A stretch of 64,000 nt of DNA from Paenibacillus sp. N3.4. GTDB lineage: Bacteria > Bacillota > Bacilli > Paenibacillales > NBRC-103111. Shown here piece after piece: positions 1 to 8,927 of this stretch. The notes beneath the pieces are model-generated. The model saw only the letters and a list, made by a program, of their open reading frames with translations. It was not told the DNA's origin and searched no databases. The position numbers and the translations under genes were made by a program. The first letter of the stretch is position 1. Every line of letters starts with the position of its first letter. The stretch lies in assembly GCF_008017805.1 (NCBI RefSeq), contig NZ_VRTT01000002.1, positions 62,001-126,000 of the forward strand, given 5' to 3'.

Positions 1-132
1 CAAAGCATTCGATACTAAAAAGTAACTAACGACAACCGAGATAAGCAGCGTTATGACGCCAATATACAGGATGAAGCGGCTCCCCCGTTTCTCCTCTTTT
101 TCATACCAGTGGGCACGTCTCGAGGATGGATC
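1..132 (-). pseudogene. Open fragment running off the left edge, one membrane segment
   Basis: The minus strand is open from a TAA at 133-135 to the window edge. It has no usable start codon after that stop. The translation has a charged stretch (WYEKEEKRGSR) followed by a hydrophobic segment of about 20 residues that looks like a membrane helix (FILYIGVITLLISVVV). It abuts the start of the LysR remnant on the other strand. It could be the beginning of a divergent membrane protein whose start was lost, or chance. No family was recognised. Confidence 0.25.
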
Positions 133-560
133 TTACCTTATACAAAACGCTTTTGGAAGTAGCCAAATGGCATAACTACACAAAGGCCGGGGAACACCTC
201 GGCTATGCCCAATCGAGCGTAACTACCCAGATTCAAAGTTTGAGAAAATGCTGCGTAAGCATCAGATCCATTACACCATAAACCTATGAAATCAATAATT
301 ATGAAACAGTCAAAAAATGCGCCATGCATGGGCTCGGACTGTCCCTTCTGCCTAAAACGACAGTAACCGCAGAAACACAAAAAGGGTACCTAGCGATATT
401 ACCGCTAGAATACCCGAATTTTAAACTGCACGTGCAGCTATGCTATCATGCCAAAAAGCAGCTATCTTTGCCCATGCAGGCTTTTGTCCAATTAATGTGC
501 ACGTCTACTCAACACGTACCGCTTTCTCTTGAGCAAGCAAACAAAGCTCTGCCGCTTTAA
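126..560 (+). pseudogene. LysR-family regulator with large internal deletion
   Basis: The ATG at 126 starts a clear LysR winged-helix N-terminus (MDLTLYKTLLEVAKWHNYTK, then AGEHLGYAQSSVTTQIQSLR). About 45 codons in, the frame hits TAA near 279. It then resumes in the same frame with the LysR C-terminal effector-domain signature (NYETVKKCAMHGLGLSLLPK) through to a stop at 558-560. A normal family member has about 290-300 residues; roughly half, the core of the effector domain, is missing. The HTH half could still be made as a short peptide. The 3' end overlaps the end of the convergent oxidoreductase at 505. I call it a deletion-derived pseudogene; which genes it once controlled is unknown. 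Confidence 0.75.
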
Positions 561-1646
561 ACGTGTGCTCCTGTGTCATAGCAAGATCGGTTCCATTTAT
601 AATGTCCAATATCAACTGACCGAAGAAAGGAAAGCCTACTTGTCCGTGAAGGCTGTAGTGCTTTTCTCCTTGCTGGTTAACCAAATACAGCTGGTCTCCC
701 TCAGGGTCACGCGCGATATCGATATATTTGCGCAGCTCAATATACCCCTCTGTGCCTAGAATTAAGGTCCGTCCGTCTCCCCAAGTACCCAGTCCGCTTG
801 GTGTCAACCAATCCACTCTGTGCCTAGAATTAAGGTCCGTCCGTCTCCCCAAGTACCCAGTCCGCTTGGTGTCAACCAATCCACTCGGAAATAGTTCGTT
901 GCGCCATTATCGCCTACGAGTGTCGCATCGCCAAAATCCTCAAGTTCCGGATAATCCTTGGCGTTGTAGTTAGCTATTTTACTGCTTAATACCGTAGCAT
1001 CCTTACAGCCTGCGTAGAACAGAAATTGTTCAATTTGGTGACTGCCGATATCGCAAAGTATACCCCCATAGTTTTCCTTCTTGAAAAACCACTCTGGACG
1101 GCTTGGTGCATTTAATCGATGAGGTCCTAGGCCAATCACTTGAACGACACGCCCAATAGCTCCCTCTTGAATAAGCTGACCAGCGAATACTGCACTCTCC
1201 ACATGAAGGCGCTCACTATAATAAACCGCATATTTACGGCCTGTTTCTATAACCTTCGCTTTAGCGACAGCAAGCTGCTCCAATGTTGTGAAAGGCGTTT
1301 TGTCCGTAAAATAGTGTTTGCCATGATCCATTGCCCTAAAGCCTAGTGCAGCTCGTTCAGATGGAACAGCTGCGGCTGCGATCAATTTGACCTCGGCATC
1401 ATCAAATATTTCTTGCTCAGAGGAAGCCACTTTAACATGCGGATATTGTTTAACAAAGGCTTCGACCTTAACAGGATCCTGGTCATAAACCCATCTCAAT
1501 TCGGCTCCCGCTTCTTGTAAGCCATTGCACATGCCATAGATATGTCCATGATCCAATGCAATCGCCGCAAAGACGAATTCCCCTTTTTGAACAACCGCGT
1601 TGGGTTTTCCTTTTGGTGCGTAAGTCATGCCATCGTTCTTTTTCAT
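505..1646 (-). pseudogene. Gfo/Idh/MocA oxidoreductase disrupted by a 68 bp tandem duplication
   Basis: This is an NAD(P)-dependent sugar-type oxidoreductase. The start is set at 1646 (MKKND) because GGAGG lies about 10 bases upstream. An N-terminal Rossmann half (AAIALDHGHIYGMCNGLQEAG) and a C-terminal catalytic half (GGILCDIGSHQIEQFLFYAG) are both visible. A perfect 68 bp direct duplication at 748-883 shifts the frame. The upstream frame ends after GTEWIG, while the true continuation (GTEGYIELRKYIDIARDPEG to AVRVE) lies in another frame to 505. Removing one copy restores a single protein of the usual length, about 360 residues. It lies downstream of, and parallel to, a second family member at 1707, so the pair was probably an operon for a sugar or inositol-like substrate. 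The substrate cannot be read from the sequence. Confidence 0.8.
748..883. repeat. Perfect 68 bp tandem duplication inside a gene
   Basis: Copy 1 is 748-815 and copy 2 is 816-883. They are identical, and three further bases match past the second copy. The unit begins CTCTGTGCCTAG and ends CAACCAATCCA. Because 68 is not a multiple of three, the duplication frameshifts the oxidoreductase around it. It could revert by recombination or replication slippage, or be an assembly artefact. Confidence 0.95.
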
Positions 1647-1706
1647 AAGCAAAGAAACCTCCACTTCGAGTATCAGACACGTTCGTTGACCATCGATCGA
1701 ATTGAA

Positions 1707-2854
1707 TTAAACGTCCAATGTTTTGAAGCCCACTTCTTTATTGACTGTGGAATTTTTAATTTTTTCATTCAAATGCTTTTCAAACAACTCTTCGTCGATC
1801 GGTAAATCGACCCAGTTATCCGTCCATGTCGAAAGCAGCATGGCATTGGAAAGCATCAGACCTTTAATACCTTCTGCTCCCGGTGCAACAAGCGGTGTAC
1901 CATGCAAAATGGCATCAACCCAGTTTTGTGTGATTCCCTTATGGCCTGTTTCTTGACCTTCAATAGGGATCTCGCATTTCCAACATTCCGGTTGGCCAAA
2001 TCCGCCCGTAAACGTTTCATTAAACTCTCTCTCAGATACACGCAACCGCCAAAATGTCAGTTTGCCGTCTTCAATAACAATTTTGCCGCGATCGCCTGAA
2101 AGCTCGAAACGGTTCGTGCCCGGCGCTTCGCCTGTTGTTGTTACAAACAAGCCTGTAGCTCCGTTCTCATATTCAACGAATGCAGTTACATCGTCTTCCA
2201 CTTCAATATTGCGATGCTTACCGAAGTAACAGAATGCACGCACTCTTTTCGGCATCATATCAATCGTCCACTGCCATAGATCAAGCTGATGCGGATCTTG
2301 GTTAATAAGAACCCCGCCGCCTTCACCTGCCCAAGTTGCACGCCAGCCGCCTGAATCGTAATAACTTTGTGATCTATACCAGTTCGTAATGATCCAGTTC
2401 GTTCTGCGAATTTCACCTAGTTCGCCGGAAGAAACAAGATCTTTTAATTTCTTATATAATGGATTCGTGCGCTGATTATACATCATGCTGAATACTTTAC
2501 CTGAAGCTTCAGCGGCTTCATTCATTTCACGAACTTGTTTCGTATATACGCCTGCAGGCTTCTCACAAAGTACATGAAGACCCGCTTTGAATGCGCGCGC
2601 TGCTGTATCAGGGTGGTCATAGTGAGGCGTAGCAATCAAAACGCCATCAATTGTTCCCGAATTCAGGAATTCATCCAGATTGTCAAATAAGAGGACATTT
2701 GCGCCAAGATTCTCTTTGGCCCATTCCAAACGATCTGCTCTAAACTCGCATATAGCTGTTAGTTCCGCATCTTTCACTTCGTTGTTCACTAAATATTTGG
2801 CGTGTCCGGTTCCCATATTGCCGAGACCAATAATACCAATTCTTACTTTGCCAT
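1707..2854 (-). pseudogene. Gfo/Idh/MocA oxidoreductase with frameshift at codon 4
   Basis: This is an NAD(P)-binding oxidoreductase of the dehydrogenase/MocA family. The family motif EKP (HVLCEKPAGVYTKQ) and the C-terminal GGGVLINQDPHQLDLWQW segment are intact. The start with a good ribosome-binding site (AAAGGGTGA, 8 bases before ATG at 2854) reads ATG GCA AAG TAA. One additional A in the A-run would join it to KVRIGIIGLGNMGTGHAKYL, the expected nucleotide-binding N-terminus. As written, the first in-frame ATG is at 2816, after the glycine-rich loop, so a protein started there would lack the first beta strand and part of the NAD site. A sequencing deletion or a real null allele are both possible. 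It is the upstream partner of the gene ending at 505. Confidence 0.75.
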
Positions 2855-3040
2855 ATGAAGGGTCACCCTTTTCTTTTAGGATTCACAATGATTGAGCACG
2901 TTTTCACTTTAGCATATATACGAAGCGGTATCTTGTCTCAGATTGACTACCTTATTGCGAACTTTGACAGTTGTGTATCAGGACGCGAGAGATTCGCTCG
3001 AGATTCCCTCAGTGGAAGCTAACCTGCCATTCTACCTCCG

Positions 3041-3080
3041 CAAAAAAAACAATCGTTTCCCAATTTGGAAAACGACTGCT
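3041..3080 (-). terminator. Rho-independent terminator of the CBS gene
   Basis: Read on the minus strand, AGTCGTTTTCC and GGGAAACGATT pair around AAATT and are followed by eight Ts. It lies just downstream of the CBS-domain gene. Confidence 0.8.
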
Positions 3081-3096
3081 TCCTGAAACGACAACC

Positions 3097-3537
3097 TTAT
3101 TTACTTCCGACAAGTTCCTTGTCCGAGGAGATTTTACTAAGCGCTTCTCCGGCTTCATCCTCGAAATGGTTTCGGACTGCGAGGTCACCGATCGCAATAA
3201 CGCCGACAAGTTTTCCATTCTCAACAACGGGTAATCGTCTGATTTGGCCTTTTGCCATGATCTTAGCCGCTTCCTCCACAGAAGTGTCGGCCTCAATGGT
3301 AGCAATGTCTGTGGTGATCACTTCTTTCACCGCGGTTGACCCTGACTTCTTCTCCGCGTACCCGCGCAGTACAAGATCCCGATCTGTGACGACGCCAATG
3401 AGTTTCTCACCTTCAACAACGGCAACGAAGCCAATATCATGCTGTTTCATTTTCAACGCAATTTCAAATACGTTGTCTTGCAACGTCACGGTTACACACT
3501 CTTTGGTCATAATGTCTCTTACGGTTCTGGTAGCCAT
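3097..3537 (-). CDS. CBS-domain pair protein
   Basis: A 146-residue protein made almost entirely of two CBS motifs. The first is VRDIMTKECVTV...DIGFVAVVEGEKLIGVVTDRDL and the second is VKEVITTDIATI...RRLPVVENGKLVGVIAIGDL. Such Bateman modules bind adenine nucleotides and act as energy or redox sensors. There is no catalytic or membrane domain, so this is a stand-alone sensor. The start at 3537 (MATRTV) is chosen because AGGAGG lies 8 bases upstream; the longer upstream reading has no such site. It is separated from the amidohydrolase by about 65 bases and ends at a clear terminator. The partner protein is unknown. Confidence 0.85.
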   Translation of the reverse strand: MATRTVRDIMTKECVTVTLQDNVFEIALKMKQHDIGFVAVVEGEKLIGVVTDRDLVLRGYAEKKSGSTAVKEVITTDIATIEADTSVEEAAKIMAKGQIRRLPVVENGKLVGVIAIGDLAVRNHFEDEAGEALSKISSDKELVGSK

Positions 3538-3602
3538 GCAATAATCCCTCCTTGGAGTTATCCTCTTGCATAGATAGCCTTTCTCCAAGGGAAGGAAGAC
3601 AT

Positions 3603-4772
3603 TCATGCCATATAATCCAAAGCCATTCCTAGCAATAATCTAGCCGCGTTCAACATGGCATCTTCATCAATATCAAACTTTGGATGGTGATGAGGATGAA
3701 TGATGCCTGCCTCTACATTACCTGCTCCTACAAACATATAACAACCCGGACGATGGTGAAGATAATAGGAAAAGTCCTCTCCGGCCATAATAAGAGGAGA
3801 TTCATGAACCGATGCCACTCCGAATAATTCAGTACCGACTTTGAAGAAACGCTGTGCTTCATGCGCATCATTGACAACGGTTGGATAACCCATTTTATAA
3901 TCAAGCTCATAAGAAGCGCCAAACATGGAGCATGTCCCCTGAACGATACGTTCCAGCCGTTCCTTGACATCTTGTCTAAGCTCGGCGTTGAATGTACGTA
4001 CAGTCCCATTAATGACACTCGTTTCTGCTATAACATTAAAACTGCTGCCCGCATGGAAAGAACCGACACTTACGACACATGGCTCGATCGGATCTACTTG
4101 TCTGCTCACGATGGACTGAAGGTTAACAACTAATTGGGATGCTACATAAATGCTATCAATGGTTTGATGAGGCAATCCCCCATGTCCGCCTTTCCCTTGG
4201 ATGCGAATCGAGAATTCATCCGGTGCTGCCATCATAGGGCCAGCTTTGCCATAGACATGTCCAACAGGAAAAGGAGTCCATAGATGAACGCCAAACACGG
4301 CGTCAACACCTTCGAGCGCTCTGTCTTGAATCATGGCGTCAGCGCCTCCGGGCGTAATCTCTTCCGCATGCTGAAACAAAAATACCAAATTCCCTTTAAT
4401 TTGATCTCGGTTTTGACTGGCAACTTTGGCAATGCCTAGCAAAGTTGATGTATGGGCATCATGGCCACACGCATGCATAACACCATTAATCTTTGAGCTA
4501 TAGGAGCAATTCTTCTCATCTTGTATAGGTAGAGCATCCATATCAGCTCGAAGTGCAACAGTAGGTCCATCGACATTGCCGCGCAGTACGCCCACAATGC
4601 CATTGCCGCCTACTCCTTTGCGAACTTCAATTTGCCAATCCTGCAAATGAGCGGCAATAAATTCCGCAGTCCGATACTCGTGAAACGATAATTCCGGGTT
4701 CTGATGTAAATAGCGCCTCCAACCAACCATTTCTCCGTAAATGGCGCGCAAGCCAGCTTCAAAATCGTTCAT
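3603..4772 (-). CDS. M20-family amidohydrolase (N-acyl-amino-acid/hippurate hydrolase type)
   Basis: A 389-residue cytosolic metallopeptidase-fold amidohydrolase. The metal ligands are visible: MHACGHDAHTS near residue 100, the catalytic Glu pair in FQHAEEITPGGA near 135, and the late GEDFSYYLHHRPGC motif near 345. Family members remove acyl groups from N-acyl amino acids, hippurate, indole-acetyl amino acids or N-acetyl-diaminopimelate; the sequence does not settle which. The length is normal. The start is well supported, with GGAGGG about 8 bases before ATG. It is transcribed alone or with the downstream CBS gene. Confidence 0.88.
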   Translation of the reverse strand: MNDFEAGLRAIYGEMVGWRRYLHQNPELSFHEYRTAEFIAAHLQDWQIEVRKGVGGNGIVGVLRGNVDGPTVALRADMDALPIQDEKNCSYSSKINGVMHACGHDAHTSTLLGIAKVASQNRDQIKGNLVFLFQHAEEITPGGADAMIQDRALEGVDAVFGVHLWTPFPVGHVYGKAGPMMAAPDEFSIRIQGKGGHGGLPHQTIDSIYVASQLVVNLQSIVSRQVDPIEPCVVSVGSFHAGSSFNVIAETSVINGTVRTFNAELRQDVKERLERIVQGTCSMFGASYELDYKMGYPTVVNDAHEAQRFFKVGTELFGVASVHESPLIMAGEDFSYYLHHRPGCYMFVGAGNVEAGIIHPHHHPKFDIDEDAMLNAARLLLGMALDYMA

Positions 4773-4977
4773 ATAGAAAACCCTCCGTCTATCCTTGTAT
4801 CTTAACTTATCGCTTTTGGCTTCGCATTTGAATCTATTCTATCAAATTAATGCTTGTGTTTCACCCGCAAAGTGCCATCAAATATTAGAAATTTGAACGG
4901 GGGATCGACTTGCAGAACCTTTGGAAACATACTATCATGAATAAAGAATGCATACATACAATATGGAGGCGTTAAAA

Positions 4978-5325
4978 GTGATTATTGAAACAACTGGCTT
5001 AAAAGGCTTAAAAGACGATCTTGCTCATCTGGACGAAGTAACGACTACGCTCGGATTCGTTCGTTGGCAGTGGGAATACACCCGTGCAACTTATGATTTT
5101 AAAATGGAAGATAAAGCAGGAAATGCTGTTTATTTCTTACGCGTGAATGCCAGGGTTGAATCCGGTAAATTGGAATCTCCTTACGCCATCTTGTTTTTAG
5201 AAGAGGCTTACATCGGCAGAGAGACTTTCCCGCATGGTCTGGATTATAACTCCCCAGTACCAGAAGCTATACTTAAAATCTCTAAACAAAAATTAGCACA
5301 GCTGCAACAACTCCTCGCGGATTAA
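4978..5325 (+). CDS. yugN: YugN-like family protein
   Basis: A 115-residue soluble protein resembling the YugN family of Bacillota, with the shared core LGFVRWQWEYTRATYDFKME and the GRETFPHGLDY segment. Its function is not established. The start is taken as GTG at 4978 because GGAGG (4965-4969) lies 8 bases before it; the ATG-led reading from 4948 would place the site inside the gene. The next gene, ftsW-like, begins 13 bases after the stop with its own GAGGAG, so the two are probably co-transcribed. Confidence 0.75.
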   Translation: MIIETTGLKGLKDDLAHLDEVTTTLGFVRWQWEYTRATYDFKMEDKAGNAVYFLRVNARVESGKLESPYAILFLEEAYIGRETFPHGLDYNSPVPEAILKISKQKLAQLQQLLAD

Positions 5326-5338
5326 GCGAGGAGACGGC

Positions 5339-6499
5339 ATGAATCCCCCTCGAAGAGGAACACCGGATTTTCTGCTGCTTTTTTTGGCTTTTGTGCTAGT
5401 CTGCTTCGGTCTCGCCATGGTATTCAGCGCAAGCTCAATGACAAGTGCTTATAAATGGGGCGACCCTTGGTACTTCACCAAGAAGCAGTTGATCGCTGTC
5501 GGCATTGGGACTATTGGAATGCTCTTCTGTATGAACATTCACTACACGAGGCTCAAGAAGCTGATCATCCCAGCTTTTTTCTTGGTTGTCATCGCCTTAA
5601 TCTTTGTTGTCTTCACAGCCAAAGTGAAGGGTGCCAGCAGTTGGTACCTAGTCGGTATGTTTGGCATTCAGCCCACGGAGTTCGCCAAGCTGATTGTTAT
5701 TTTGTACTTAGCCTCCCTCATTAGCAACAAAGATGAAAAATTCCGTGATTTTAAGAGGGGACTCCTCCCTGCTCTGCTCGTCGTGGGCTTCGTCTGCTTC
5801 CTGATTATGCTGCAGCCCGATTTGGGCTCCTGCATGATTCTGCTCATTTGTGCAGCCATCGTTATTACGGTGGGCGGCTCCAATCTCAAGCATCTTTTCC
5901 TTTTAGGGACAGGCTTTGCTGCCATTGGCGGAATGGGCGTCGCTCTTTATCTACTCAAAGGGGATGCCACTGCAAAGAATTACCGCGTCAACCGTCTAAC
6001 CTCTTTTCTTGATCCTTTTGCAGACAATCAAGACACAGGCTTTCAGGTTGTCCAGTCTTTGTATGCATTCGGACATGGCGGGTTAAGCGGCGCTGGCTTC
6101 GGTCAAGGCATTCAGAAGCTGCACTATTTGCCTGAAGCTCATAATGACTTCATCTTCGCCATTATTGGTGAAGAACTCGGCTTTATAGGCAGTTCGTTGT
6201 TCATCCTTGTTTTCTTGCTCTTCATCTGGCGGGGTATTCTCGTTGCCGTTCGCAGTCCTGATATGTTCGGTATGTTAGCAGGTGTAGGCATCATGGTCAT
6301 GTTTGCGTTCCAAGCTTTCATTAATATAGGCGGCGTAACGGGAACGATTCCGTTAACCGGCGTCACCCTGCCTTTCATCTCGTCAGGCGGTTCTTCCATG
6401 ATGGTCTGCCTCATCAGCATGGGCATTCTGTTAAGTATCTCTCGTGAGCAGTCTCCCAAAGGAGATGTGCCATCCAAAAAAAGACCCAAATCGACATAA
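5339..6499 (+). CDS. ftsW: FtsW/RodA/SpoVE-family peptidoglycan polymerase
   Basis: A 386-residue polytopic membrane protein of the SEDS family. These proteins polymerise lipid II in partnership with a class B PBP during division, elongation or spore cortex synthesis. About ten hydrophobic segments are visible. Family signatures are VKGASSWYLVGMFGIQPTEFAKL, QPDLGSCMI, AHNDFIFAIIGEELGFIG and PLTGVTLPFISSGGSSM; the Asp of AHNDF corresponds to the conserved family residue. ftsW is the most likely member because ylaN, its neighbour in Bacillus, lies 1.7 kb away, but spoVE cannot be excluded. The start has GAGGAG 6 bases upstream. The 3' end overlaps a terminator hairpin. Confidence 0.85.
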   Translation: MNPPRRGTPDFLLLFLAFVLVCFGLAMVFSASSMTSAYKWGDPWYFTKKQLIAVGIGTIGMLFCMNIHYTRLKKLIIPAFFLVVIALIFVVFTAKVKGASSWYLVGMFGIQPTEFAKLIVILYLASLISNKDEKFRDFKRGLLPALLVVGFVCFLIMLQPDLGSCMILLICAAIVITVGGSNLKHLFLLGTGFAAIGGMGVALYLLKGDATAKNYRVNRLTSFLDPFADNQDTGFQVVQSLYAFGHGGLSGAGFGQGIQKLHYLPEAHNDFIFAIIGEELGFIGSSLFILVFLLFIWRGILVAVRSPDMFGMLAGVGIMVMFAFQAFINIGGVTGTIPLTGVTLPFISSGGSSMMVCLISMGILLSISREQSPKGDVPSKKRPKST

Positions 6500-6522
6500 C
6501 CTTCGATTGGGTCCTTTTTTCA
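6478..6522. terminator. Bidirectional terminator between ftsW-like and asp23-like genes
   Basis: GACCCAAATCGA and TCGATTGGGTC form a stem flanked by A-run and T-run on opposite sides, so it can serve both convergent genes. It overlaps the stop region of ftsW. Confidence 0.85.
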
Positions 6523-6900
6523 TTTAACACGATGCGGATCATCCACCACTTCTTCTTCCTTGAAAGCCACACCTTCAACTTTCACATTCACTTCCACAAC
6601 TGTTAACCCTGTCATATTCTCGACAGCTTCGCGTACATTTTCTTGGAGATCCCGACATACATCCTGAATACGGGAACCGTAATTCACAATCACACGCAGA
6701 TCGATAGCAGCCTCTACTTGTCCAACCTCTACTGAGACGCCTCTTTGTACGTTTTTACCGCTTAAACGCTTAGCAAGGCCCTCTGAGATGCCTCCTGACA
6801 TGCCAGCTATGCCTGCGGTCTCCAGAGCTGCAAGTCCAGCAATTGTCGATACAACGTCATCAGAAATACGAATTAATCCGGTTTGATTCTCTTCGGACAT
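6520..6900 (-). CDS. Asp23/Gls24 family envelope stress protein
   Basis: A 126-residue protein of the Asp23/Gls24 (YloU-like) family. Visible core features are IRISDDVVSTIAGLAALETAGIAGM, then SVEVGQVEAAIDLRVIVNYGSRI, and VREAVENMTGLTVVEVNVKVEGV. Members associate with the cell envelope and respond to alkaline or wall stress; most have no enzymatic role. The start is ATG at 6900 (MSEENQ), with GGGGAGTG upstream; a GTG three codons earlier lies within the ribosome-binding site. It is convergent with ftsW and shares its terminator. Confidence 0.85.
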   Translation of the reverse strand: MSEENQTGLIRISDDVVSTIAGLAALETAGIAGMSGGISEGLAKRLSGKNVQRGVSVEVGQVEAAIDLRVIVNYGSRIQDVCRDLQENVREAVENMTGLTVVEVNVKVEGVAFKEEEVVDDPHRVK

Positions 6901-7065
6901 ACAGATCACTCCCCTAAATTTGGTATAAATCTATTGTAATAAGTTCAAAACATGAAAGCAAGAACAGTTGCTTTATACAAACTCAATTTACTTTATCTAA
7001 CAATATGGGTATATTAAAAGAAGTCAAAAAGTGCCAAAATTGATGATACAGTCGGAGGGTTTATC

Positions 7066-8112
7066 TTGAAAGGAAAATTGTTTTACGTGGGTTTGATTCT
7101 TTCTTTCACAGCAAGTGCCATTTCCCACTTCATGCACGCCAATCCAACACTACAATTCATCATCGCAGCCATAGCTATTATTTTCGTAGCTGGGTTTCTG
7201 GGGAAAGCTACGGAGAGCGTTGCCCATTATGCAGGTGAGCGAGTAGGAGGCTTCCTAAATGCTACATTCGGCAATGCAGCTGAACTGATCATTGCGATTT
7301 TCCTTGTCAAAGATGGATTATTTGATGTCGTAAAAGCAAGCTTAACCGGCTCTATTATCGGTAATTTGTTGCTTGTGCTAGGATTAAGTGTCTTTGCTGG
7401 GGGCATGAAGTTCAAGGAGCAATCGTTTAATGTCAAACTCGCCTCACATAACTCTTCCTTAATGATTCTAGGGGTTATCGCTTTATTTATTCCCGCTATT
7501 TTTGCAGGAGGCCTAACCACCAAGGAAACATCCTCCATGAGTATGATTGTAGCTATTCTACTCATCGTCGCTTACCTACTGTGGTTGTTATTTTCAATGG
7601 TCACCCACAAACAAATCCTATCGGATGAGGCCATCGAGCATGGCGAAGCAGCTTGGTCCAAGTCAACCTCGATTGTCTTCCTCATTCTGGCTACAACGAT
7701 GGTAGCCTTCACAAGCGAATGGTTGGTCGGTACCTTGGAGTCGGTTACCCATAAGTTTGGGTTATCCGAGTTGTTTGTTGGTGCATTTCTCATAGCGATT
7801 ATCGGTAACGCGGCAGAACATAGTGCCGCTGTCATGATGGCCATGAAAAATAAAATGGGTGCCGCTGTTGAAATCGCCATCGGCAGCTCTCTGCAAATTG
7901 CGTTATTCGTCGCACCGGTGCTTGTCATTGCCAGTTTCTTTATGGGCGGAACTCCTATGAACATCGTCTTCTCTACTTACGAACTTGCTGCAATTGGAGT
8001 CGCTGTCTTTATCACCAAATCCATTTCACAAGATGGTTCCACGAATTGGTTTGAAGGTCTGTTGCTGCTTATTGTTTATATCATCTTAGGCGTAGTTTTC
8101 TTCCTTGTTTAG
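7066..8112 (+). CDS. cax: Calcium/proton exchanger (CAX family)
   Basis: A 348-residue inner-membrane antiporter with about eleven hydrophobic segments. The two characteristic alpha repeats are present: GGFLNATFGNAAELIIAIFL near residue 60-80 and FVGAFLIAIIGNAAEHSAAVMMA near 235-260. The paired GNAAE motifs are the cation-binding helices of CaCA/CAX exchangers such as YfkE. It probably exports Ca2+ in exchange for H+. The start is TTG at 7066 with GGAGGG 7 bases upstream. It stands alone, followed by a terminator shared with the convergent ylaN. Confidence 0.9.
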   Translation: MKGKLFYVGLILSFTASAISHFMHANPTLQFIIAAIAIIFVAGFLGKATESVAHYAGERVGGFLNATFGNAAELIIAIFLVKDGLFDVVKASLTGSIIGNLLLVLGLSVFAGGMKFKEQSFNVKLASHNSSLMILGVIALFIPAIFAGGLTTKETSSMSMIVAILLIVAYLLWLLFSMVTHKQILSDEAIEHGEAAWSKSTSIVFLILATTMVAFTSEWLVGTLESVTHKFGLSELFVGAFLIAIIGNAAEHSAAVMMAMKNKMGAAVEIAIGSSLQIALFVAPVLVIASFFMGGTPMNIVFSTYELAAIGVAVFITKSISQDGSTNWFEGLLLLIVYIILGVVFFLV

Positions 8113-8127
8113 GAGGTTATATCGCAA

Positions 8128-8163
8128 ATAAAAAAAGTAACCCTGCGCTAGGGTTACTTTTTG
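8128..8163. terminator. Bidirectional terminator between cax and ylaN
   Basis: AAAAGTAACCCT and AGGGTTACTTTT pair around a GCGCT loop, with an A-run before and a T-run after. It overlaps the ylaN stop. Confidence 0.9.
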
Positions 8164-8441
8164 CTATTCAGCGCTTCATAGAGCTCGGCAAGGTTACGTT
8201 CAAGCTTGTTGAGAATTTCTTTGCCAGGTATTTCAGATATAAGTCCTGCGCGAATGGCAAAATCAATTTCTCTTGAGAGTCCGTACATTTGCGTATCTAA
8301 AACCTCTTCATACAGTGGGCATTGACGTGTTGTCAAATTCTCCATTTGCACTTCGATCAGCTTTTCGATTTTATTTGCATCTTCTTGAAGAAGACTGAGC
8401 GCTTTTTGATTCAAGTCGAGCAGTAGATCAGATGAAGACAT
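8154..8441 (-). CDS. ylaN: YlaN family (DUF1507) small helical protein
   Basis: A 95-residue protein closely matching YlaN, with the diagnostic block [20 protein letters not shown] followed by [17 protein letters not shown]. In Bacillus and Staphylococcus, YlaN binds iron and modulates Fur. The start is placed at 8441 (MSSSD) because GGGGGGA lies just upstream; a longer reading to 8516 has no site. Its own transcript appears to run from the 8.5 kb gap toward cax. Confidence 0.88.
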   Translation of the reverse strand: MSSSDLLLDLNQKALSLLQEDANKIEKLIEVQMENLTTRQCPLYEEVLDTQMYGLSREIDFAIRAGLISEIPGKEILNKLERNLAELYEALNSKK

Positions 8442-8518
8442 TCCATCTTTCCCCCCATACCTATAGTCATCCGTCCTTATATGATCTATATTAAGCGAAA
8501 TTGCTCCAATATACAAGA

Positions 8519-8556
8519 GAAGGTACCCTCAGAGTCTCTGAGAGTACCTTCTTTTC
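8519..8556 (-). terminator. Terminator after the HPr-like gene
   Basis: On the minus strand AAGGTACTCTCAGAG pairs with CTCTGAGGGTACCTT and is followed by a T-rich tract. It lies 12 bases downstream of the HPr-like stop. Confidence 0.85.
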
Positions 8557-8567
8557 ATAGCCTTTAT

Positions 8568-8816
8568 CTATTCTTCTACAACATTAACACCTAAATTGTG
8601 TTTAGCGAATACTTCGCCCATAGCAATCTTGGCTTCCTCAGCATCTGGACCATGAACATGAAGATCATAGTTGCTTGAGCTAAGCAGTGTCGTGAACAAC
8701 CCAAGGATACTTTTCACGTCGATATACTTATTATCGTATTGAAGAACGATGGACGATCTGAATTTGTTAGCAGTTTGTGAAATTTCTACAATAGCAGCAT
8801 TATTAGCACTTGGCAT
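8568..8816 (-). CDS. HPr-like protein lacking the phosphorylatable histidine
   Basis: An 82-residue protein that aligns with HPr/Crh from the first helix onward (SQTANKFRSSIVLQYDNKYI, then DVKSILGLFTTLL). The serine that aligns with HPr Ser46 (in VKSILGL) is kept. The position of His15 is occupied by Asn, and about ten residues of the first strand are absent. It therefore cannot carry a PTS phosphoryl group, but could be a target of HPr kinase, as Crh is. The start has GGAGG 8 bases upstream, so the short N-terminus is genuine. No PTS gene is adjacent; the window's Enzyme I is 17 kb away. Function unproven. Confidence 0.75.
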   Translation of the reverse strand: MPSANNAAIVEISQTANKFRSSIVLQYDNKYIDVKSILGLFTTLLSSSNYDLHVHGPDAEEAKIAMGEVFAKHNLGVNVVEE

Positions 8817-8927
8817 ATTTCATTCCTCCATTTGTTTACATATAAACTGGTCGTCTTGCTCCTATATGATAACTTGGATGGGTAACAAAGCGCAACTAAA
8901 AATTTCCTGCATCCCCAAGGCTTGTCC

